From: Lachnospiraceae bacterium
GTDB lineage: Bacteria; Bacillota; Clostridia; Lachnospirales; Lachnospiraceae
DNA length: 10,443 nucleotides
Reading direction: 5' to 3'
Assembly: GCA_016293925.1 (NCBI GenBank)
Contig: JAEDCX010000078.1
Location: 1-10,443 of the forward strand
Shown here piece by piece: positions 6,828-10,443 of the stretch (positions are counted from its first letter, which is position 1; each line of letters opens with the position of its first letter). The notes below the pieces were generated by a model. The model saw nothing but the letters and a program-made list of their open reading frames with translations, did not search any database and was not told where the DNA came from. The position numbers and the translations under genes were made by a program.

Positions 6828-8234
6828 TTAATCTAAGAACATTGCATCCAGTGCATTCTGAACCAGTTCCGCATTCTGATCGACAAACTGATCCACCGTA
6901 ATCTCTCCCTCCAGGAGAGCCGGCACCTGATAATCAATATTCAGCGCATTCCACAGATCAAATCCACCTCTGGAACCACAGTATTTCATCACCTCATAGT
7001 TATCATGCGTCAACGCATGATTCACCCACCACGACAGATCCCCGTCACGCAACGAGATATCTCCGTGATACCAATTTGTATAATCCTCAAACACCTGATA
7101 CACCAGTGCCGGATTCTCCACACCGGTAGGAATCATCCAGGCATTCCCGGAAGATGCAATTTTCGTATTGTTTGTTGTTCTGTCACCGCTGGGGCCCACC
7201 GGGAAAGGAACCCAGCCCTCCCTGTCGCCCAGAAGCTGTGTATCATTATTCTCTGCCGAAAGAGAAGCGGATGATATCCACATTGCCACCTTCCCTGTTG
7301 TGTAAGCGTTCACATTATCCTCAAAATTCTCTGAATTCCAGGGACGCGCACATCGTTCCGTATTGTACAAATCATAGATCAGACGGAATACCTCCCTTGT
7401 CTTGTCAGAAGAGATGGACTCCGTTGCACCGGAAGCAATGCTTGCCCCATTCGACAACAGAAGTCCGGTCACCAGATAATCCCATCTGGAACTGAAACCA
7501 TACACATCCGTCACACCGTCCCCATCCACATCCCGGGTCAGTTTCTTCATGTACGTCTTCCAGGTATCCCAGGTCCACTCCCCACGTTTCCATAATTCAT
7601 AGGGATCCTCCAGTTCTGCCGCCTCTATCATATCCTTGTTGTATGCCAGCATATTGGTGTTATAGAATGCGGATTCCTCGCTGCAGGTAGCAAAAAGATA
7701 AACACCGTGCTCCAGACCAATATCGGACGGTTTGAAGACAAGTTGCGTCGACAGCAGATCCGCATCCGGCGAAAGTACCGTCTCCAGATCAATTGCATAC
7801 CCATTCAATGCGGCAGGGATGCCGAAAGACATGTCCACTTCATAGATATCGCAGTCAGGCTTCCCTTCCACAATGGAGTGATTCATGGAATCCTGCAGCC
7901 CGTTCCATGTCAGATCAACGAATTCAATCCGCACATGATAAGTGTCCTCGATCTCCCTGACTGCATCCAGACGCGCCTGTGCGATACTCTCATCCCCCAT
8001 ATTCGGATCATCATGTATATCCTGATGCGTACTGTCATAATAATGCGGATACCACGTTCCGATTCGGATCAAACGTTCCGTCCCGGACGCTTCGATATTT
8101 GCAGTTGCAGAATCCGCATCGGAACTGACATTTGTAGTATCTGTAATGACTGCATTCTTATTCCCGCATCCTATCAGCCCCCAAACCATTGTGAGTCCCA
8201 GGCCAACGGTTGCCAATGCCCTACGCACTTTCAT
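6828..8234 (-). CDS. Lipoprotein sugar-binding protein of an ABC transporter (family 1 extracellular solute-binding protein)
   Basis: This 468-residue lipoprotein should sit on the outer face of the membrane and capture an oligosaccharide. From the ATG at 8234 it has a basic start MKVRRAL, a hydrophobic stretch at about 6-21 and a lipobox LIGC with the lipidated Cys at 23, followed by a Thr/Ser/Asp-rich linker to about 50. The mature region is a two-lobed binding fold with EEIEDTYH-like helix and WNGLQDS segments near 95-115, GEWTWDTWKTYMKKL at about 218-232, and a DVDGDGVTD loop at 235-243 that resembles a calcium-binding EF-type loop common in this family. An in-frame ATG at 8294 is rejected because it would bury the signal peptide behind 20 extra residues. 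The AAGGAG for 8234 is 12 bases away, which is long. The protein heads the operon with GH1-ManA and GH51, but no permease genes are present in the window. The ligand is inferred to be an arabinose- or hexose-containing oligosaccharide. Confidence 0.88.
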   Translation of the reverse strand: MKVRRALATVGLGLTMVWGLIGCGNKNAVITDTTNVSSDADSATANIEASGTERLIRIGTWYPHYYDSTHQDIHDDPNMGDESIAQARLDAVREIEDTYHVRIEFVDLTWNGLQDSMNHSIVEGKPDCDIYEVDMSFGIPAALNGYAIDLETVLSPDADLLSTQLVFKPSDIGLEHGVYLFATCSEESAFYNTNMLAYNKDMIEAAELEDPYELWKRGEWTWDTWKTYMKKLTRDVDGDGVTDVYGFSSRWDYLVTGLLLSNGASIASGATESISSDKTREVFRLIYDLYNTERCARPWNSENFEDNVNAYTTGKVAMWISSASLSAENNDTQLLGDREGWVPFPVGPSGDRTTNNTKIASSGNAWMIPTGVENPALVYQVFEDYTNWYHGDISLRDGDLSWWVNHALTHDNYEVMKYCGSRGGFDLWNALNIDYQVPALLEGEITVDQFVDQNAELVQNALDAMFLD

Positions 8235-8275
8235 TCTCTTTTCCGTCTCCTTCGGAGTTGTAATCATCACACACA

Positions 8276-8324
8276 AAAAGACACTGTGTATCACTGTTAA
8301 CTTTACACTAACACAATGTCTTTT
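8276..8324 (-). repeat. Inverted repeat with 14-bp arms; operator or flagellin terminator
   Basis: Arms AAAAGACACTGTGT (8276-8289) and ACACAATGTCTTTT (8311-8324) are complementary at 13 of 14 positions and enclose 21 bases. In minus-strand RNA the one mismatch becomes a G-U pair, so the hairpin is fully paired in that direction and ends in a run of U. In plus-strand RNA it is a C-A mismatch. This favours a role in minus-strand RNA: an A-tract/U-tract intrinsic terminator behind the flagellin gene. The stem is rather AU-rich and the loop long. Its overlap with the candidate sugar promoter also allows an operator role. Confidence 0.55.
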
Positions 8325-8328
8325 ACAA
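8300..8328 (-). promoter_or_regulatory. Candidate promoter of the sugar operon
   Basis: On the minus strand TTGTAA (8323-8328) and TAAAGT (8300-8305) are exactly 17 bases apart, each matching consensus at four of six positions. Transcription would begin near 8293, about 59 bases before the ATG at 8234. That would leave the alternative ATG at 8294 essentially untranscribed. The elements lie inside the inverted repeat at 8276-8324, so a dimeric regulator bound there would overlap the core promoter. Confidence 0.35.
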
Positions 8329-8379
8329 GAGAAAATATCCTGTTATTCCCTATTGACAGGTCTCAATCACCATTCCCGG

Positions 8380-8429
8380 ATCACCGGAGCATCTTCGTAA
8401 CAAGACTACCGGAACATCTTCGTGACAAG
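8380..8429 (-). repeat. 25-bp tandem duplication of the flagellin 3' end
   Basis: Two adjacent 25-base units (8380-8404 and 8405-8429) match at 21 of 25 positions. The upstream unit (in transcription order) is the end of the flagellin gene and encodes LVTKMFR plus the TAG stop. The second unit, just after that stop, would encode LVTKMLR plus TGA in a different phase. The four differences are a synonymous GTC/GTT change, a TTC/CTC change (Phe/Leu) and the two positions that swap one stop codon for another. This pattern suggests the second copy is the end of another flagellin gene. Confidence 0.75.
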
Positions 8430-9155
8430 CGACTCCTGCTGGGATTGTTCTTTCTGCATCATAATCCTGTACTGCTCCAGAACATCATTCTTCTTCCGCT
8501 CACTGATTGCCCGGGCAATATCGGTATCTTCAATACCGCTCTGTGCCCGCGTCTGCATCAGTGCGGCGTTGCTGTTATATGTCTGTGCATACTCCAATGC
8601 GTTCACCCCTGCGCCGAGAGTCGCACGGCTGTCGTTCACCCGATCAATTGCCTGATCGATCACATCAATATTGAAATCACCGGTCACATCATATCCGGCA
8701 ATCCCCAGATTCTCCAGCGTGGCGTTCGCCATCCGAATCTTCATCCCGGAGCCGTCCGGATTCGATGCAATATCCATATCCGCCATGCTGCCGTCCAACA
8801 GCTTCATCGTATTATATTCCGTGCCGCCGGCAATATCTACGATTCCCTTCATAGCACCGTCAATCTGCTTCTGAATCGCCTCCAGATCCGATGCGCTGTT
8901 CGTTCCGTTCATCGCCTTGACGCTCAGTTCCCGGATCTCCTGCAGGTAATCATTGATCCCTCCCAGAGCACCGTCCGCAATATTCAGTGCATGGATACCT
9001 GACTGCGCATTCTCAGCTCCCACGGTAAGACCGTTGCTCTGTGCTTCCAACTTATTGGCAATCGCAAGCCCCGCGGCATCATCTGCTGCCGACTGGATCT
9101 TCCTGCCGCTTGCAATTGCTGCATAATTCCGATTGTCCATTCTCGAAATATCCAT
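8406..9155 (-). CDS. Short flagellin (flagellar filament protein) lacking the variable outer domains
   Basis: The 249-residue protein is built almost entirely from the conserved flagellin ends, which form the D0/D1 coiled-coil core of the filament. N-terminal SAADDAAGLAIANKLEAQ lies at 22-39, GGINDYLQEIRELSVKAMNG at 65-84, and TEYNTMKLLDG at 112-122. C-terminal SGIEDTDIARAI at 206-217 and EQYRIMMQKEQSQQESL at 227-243 match the flagellin C domain. There is almost no D2/D3 insert. The start is unusual: the MDISRM...ASGRKIQSAADD opening is roughly 20 residues shorter than a canonical N-terminus (MxINxN...LSSGLRI), so part of D0 is missing. No alternative upstream start explains this, because the ATG has a strong GGGAGGTG site five bases away. 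The gene stands alone between holA and the sugar operon, with its own promoter. A minor filament or FlgL-like subunit role is possible. Confidence 0.87.
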   Translation of the reverse strand: MDISRMDNRNYAAIASGRKIQSAADDAAGLAIANKLEAQSNGLTVGAENAQSGIHALNIADGALGGINDYLQEIRELSVKAMNGTNSASDLEAIQKQIDGAMKGIVDIAGGTEYNTMKLLDGSMADMDIASNPDGSGMKIRMANATLENLGIAGYDVTGDFNIDVIDQAIDRVNDSRATLGAGVNALEYAQTYNSNAALMQTRAQSGIEDTDIARAISERKKNDVLEQYRIMMQKEQSQQESLVTKMFR

Positions 9156-9209
9156 CTTCGCACCTCCCTGTCCGATTTCCCGGTTCCCCGATCCTCATAT
9201 CTTGAGTTC

Positions 9210-9238
9210 ATTATATATCCCTTCGCCTCAAATATCAA
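9210..9238 (-). promoter_or_regulatory. Strong vegetative (sigma-A type) promoter of the flagellin gene
   Basis: On the minus strand TTGATA (9233-9238) and a perfect TATAAT (9210-9215) are 17 bases apart. Transcription would begin near 9203, leaving a leader of about 48 bases before the ATG at 9155. The match is five of six plus six of six with ideal spacing. The motility sigma factor signature (TAAA, about 15 bases, GCCGATAA) is not seen in the 140 bp upstream. Confidence 0.82.
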
Positions 9239-9296
9239 GGCTGATTCGCTGGTGATGCCAACCGCCGGGCATCGATCCGTACAGTTCTGCAGCCGG

Positions 9297-10283
9297 TCAC
9301 GCCCCTTTGCGGGAGTATTTCACAATCAGCATCTCAACCCCCAGGCTGTCCGATATCCTGCCGGATTTGAAATTCTCATCCGTCTCCACGCAATCCTCAA
9401 TGGCCTGCCGGATCGTTGCCACAGTAAATTTCCCCGCCTGGTTCAGATATTTGTTGGCCACGAATGCGGGCACTCCGAGTTTGGCCGCCATGGCATCCCC
9501 ATGATAGCCCTTCGCACGCAGTTCTTTGGTCATAAGAAGCATATTGAATTGCCTTGCAATCAAAGTAAGAATCGCCACCGGGGATTCCCGCATCTCCAGC
9601 ATATCCCCGTATACGGCAAGCGCCTGCTTCTGATCCTGTCTTGCGACAGCCTCAATCAGATCAAATACCTTGCTACTGACCCGGGTGGTGCAGATTGCCT
9701 CCACATCCTCCGGCAGAACAGCCTCTCTGTCCCCCACATAACATACCAGTTTTTTCAGTTCCTGGCACATATTATTCATATCGGAGCCGGTTTTTTCCAC
9801 GAAAAGTTGATAGGCCTCCGGGCTTATTTTTTTGCCGCTCCGGGACAGGAGCGTCAGAATCCACTTCTGCAGCTGGGCGCCCGTATACATCACGCATTCC
9901 TGCACTTTGCCGTTGCTGTTACAGGCTTTGTATAACCGGCTTCTCTTATCCACATTCTCCTCATCGAAAATGAAATAGACCGTTTCCGGTATCTGCGCCA
10001 GGTAATTGGCCAGCTGCTCTCCTCTGGAGCCGAACAGTTCCGTATTCTCCAGAATCATCACGCGCCTGTCCGCGAAAAAAGGAAGCGTCTGCGCAAGCTC
10101 GATGATCTCCGGAACATTCACATCTTTCCCTTTGTACGAGTGGATATTTATCTGATCCAGTTCCCGGCAAAGTGTCCGCTTCAGATTCTCTCTGTAATAC
10201 TGCCGGAGATACCCTTCCGCACCGCACAACAGATAGATATGTTTCAGTTGTCCCGTCTTAATATCCTCTTCAATGGTCGACAT
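9297..10283 (-). CDS. holA: DNA polymerase III delta subunit (clamp-loader subunit HolA)
   Basis: The delta subunit opens the sliding clamp and loads it on primed DNA as part of the clamp-loader complex. The 328-residue protein begins MSTIEEDIKTGQLKHIYLL and continues with CGAEGYLRQYY, the degenerate nucleotide-binding region expected of delta, which does not hydrolyse ATP. LPFFADRRVMILEN (about 66-79) and VYFIFDEENVDKRSRLYKA (about 101-119) belong to the AAA-like N-terminal domain. The C-terminal collar domain contains VFDLIEAVARQD and VAILTLIARQFNMLLMTKEL. Length is normal for Firmicute HolA. Start choice: the frame can be extended to a GTG at 10310, but that codon has no ribosome binding site and lies at the predicted transcription start. 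The ATG at 10283 has AAAGG about ten bases upstream and gives the usual family N-terminus. In many Firmicutes rpsT or comEC adjoin holA; neither is seen here. Confidence 0.93.
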   Translation of the reverse strand: MSTIEEDIKTGQLKHIYLLCGAEGYLRQYYRENLKRTLCRELDQINIHSYKGKDVNVPEIIELAQTLPFFADRRVMILENTELFGSRGEQLANYLAQIPETVYFIFDEENVDKRSRLYKACNSNGKVQECVMYTGAQLQKWILTLLSRSGKKISPEAYQLFVEKTGSDMNNMCQELKKLVCYVGDREAVLPEDVEAICTTRVSSKVFDLIEAVARQDQKQALAVYGDMLEMRESPVAILTLIARQFNMLLMTKELRAKGYHGDAMAAKLGVPAFVANKYLNQAGKFTVATIRQAIEDCVETDENFKSGRISDSLGVEMLIVKYSRKGA

Positions 10284-10314
10284 ATATGGTCTGCCTTTCT
10301 GCTTCTTCACAGGA

Positions 10315-10343
10315 AGTGTACCACATAGTCCGGCACATGTAAA
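10315..10343 (-). promoter_or_regulatory. Candidate promoter of holA
   Basis: On the minus strand TTTACA (10338-10343) and TACACT (10315-10320) are separated by 17 bases. The matches are five and four of six. Transcription would begin near 10308, which supports the ATG at 10283 over the GTG at 10310 as the holA start. Confidence 0.45.
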
Positions 10344-10357
10344 TGCAGCGGCTCCGG

Positions 10358-10401
10358 TTCCTGGCGTGTTCCTTGCGCTTTCCTTGTGCTCGACTTGCGC
10401 T
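10358..10401. repeat. Four imperfect 11-bp tandem repeats
   Basis: On the plus strand the units are TTCCTGGCGTG (10358-10368), TTCCTTGCGCT (10369-10379), TTCCTTGTGCT (10380-10390) and CGACTTGCGCT (10391-10401). The second and third differ at one base; the outer two are more diverged. The array lies about 15 bp upstream of the holA -35 candidate. Its function is unknown. Confidence 0.6.
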
Positions 10402-10408
10402 CGCTCAC

Positions 10409-10439
10409 GGTTGACAATTCACATTTTCCATTGTTAACC
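10409..10439. repeat. Inverted repeat with 10-bp arms at the right edge
   Basis: GGTTGACAAT (10409-10418) and ATTGTTAACC (10430-10439) are complementary at nine of ten positions, with a G-T pair as the exception, around an 11-base loop. It directly follows the 11-bp tandem array. With that array it may be the end of a small non-coding repeat element, or an operator for a gene beyond the window. The window edge prevents a decision. Confidence 0.5.
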
Positions 10440-10443
10440 ATAG

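Noticed and set aside
8300..9002. Plus-strand frames opposite the flagellin gene
   Set aside because: They mirror the conserved flagellin coding sequence and show composition typical of a shadow frame.
9254..9273. A 6-bp hairpin (GATGCC/GGCATC) after holA as an intrinsic terminator
   Set aside because: The stem is short, has an 8-base loop and no following T-run. It may be a weak structure only.
10284..10310. A GTG start that would extend HolA by nine residues
   Set aside because: There is no ribosome binding site, the codon lies at the predicted transcription start, and the downstream ATG gives the usual HolA N-terminus.

Overview
The window reads as chromosomal DNA of an anaerobic, plant-fibre-using Firmicute, most likely a Lachnospiraceae-like clostridium. 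The reasons are low-GC Gram-positive style signals (strong AGGAGG-type ribosome binding sites, TTGACA/TATAAT-like promoters), a type IV pilus pair of the clostridial kind, a lipoprotein sugar-binding protein, cytoplasmic glycoside hydrolases and a short clostridial-type flagellin. Base composition is moderate, with AT-rich intergenic stretches. The taxonomic call is inference. Every intact gene lies on the minus strand.

Layout from low to high coordinates (transcription runs right to left): (1) 1-239, the start of a pilC/gspF-like inner-membrane platform gene that runs off the window. It follows pilB (263-1951), the pilus extension ATPase, whose N-terminus carries two 24-residue MshEN-type repeats typical of c-di-GMP sensing. 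(2) 1952-2255, an AT-rich intergenic stretch with a probable pilB promoter. (3) 2256-2609 on the plus strand, an AraC-family C-terminal DNA-binding domain without its N-terminal half, probably a decayed regulator, whose 3' end overlaps the next gene tail to tail. (4) 2555-8234, a tight three-gene sugar operon read from right to left: a lipoprotein solute-binding protein, a GH1 beta-glycosidase fused to a complete type I mannose-6-phosphate isomerase, and a GH51 alpha-L-arabinofuranosidase. The gaps are 13-16 and 9 bp. (5) 8235-8405, a regulatory or terminator region with a 14-bp-arm inverted repeat and a duplicated flagellin 3' end. (6) 8406-9155, a compact flagellin with an excellent vegetative promoter. 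(7) 9297-10283, holA (DNA polymerase III delta subunit), with a promoter, an 11-bp tandem repeat array and an inverted repeat upstream.

How the parts may work together: the binding protein would capture an oligosaccharide outside the cell. The two hydrolases lack signal peptides and would cut it inside the cell, releasing arabinose and a hexose. The isomerase domain would then channel mannose-6-phosphate to fructose-6-phosphate. No permease or sugar kinase is visible in the window. The pilus and flagellin genes are separate surface/motility units, and holA is a housekeeping neighbour.

The most distinctive item is the single-polypeptide GH1-ManA fusion. The next most interesting are the duplicated flagellin 3' end, the 49-bp dyad at the sugar promoter and the altered D0/D1 residues of the flagellin.
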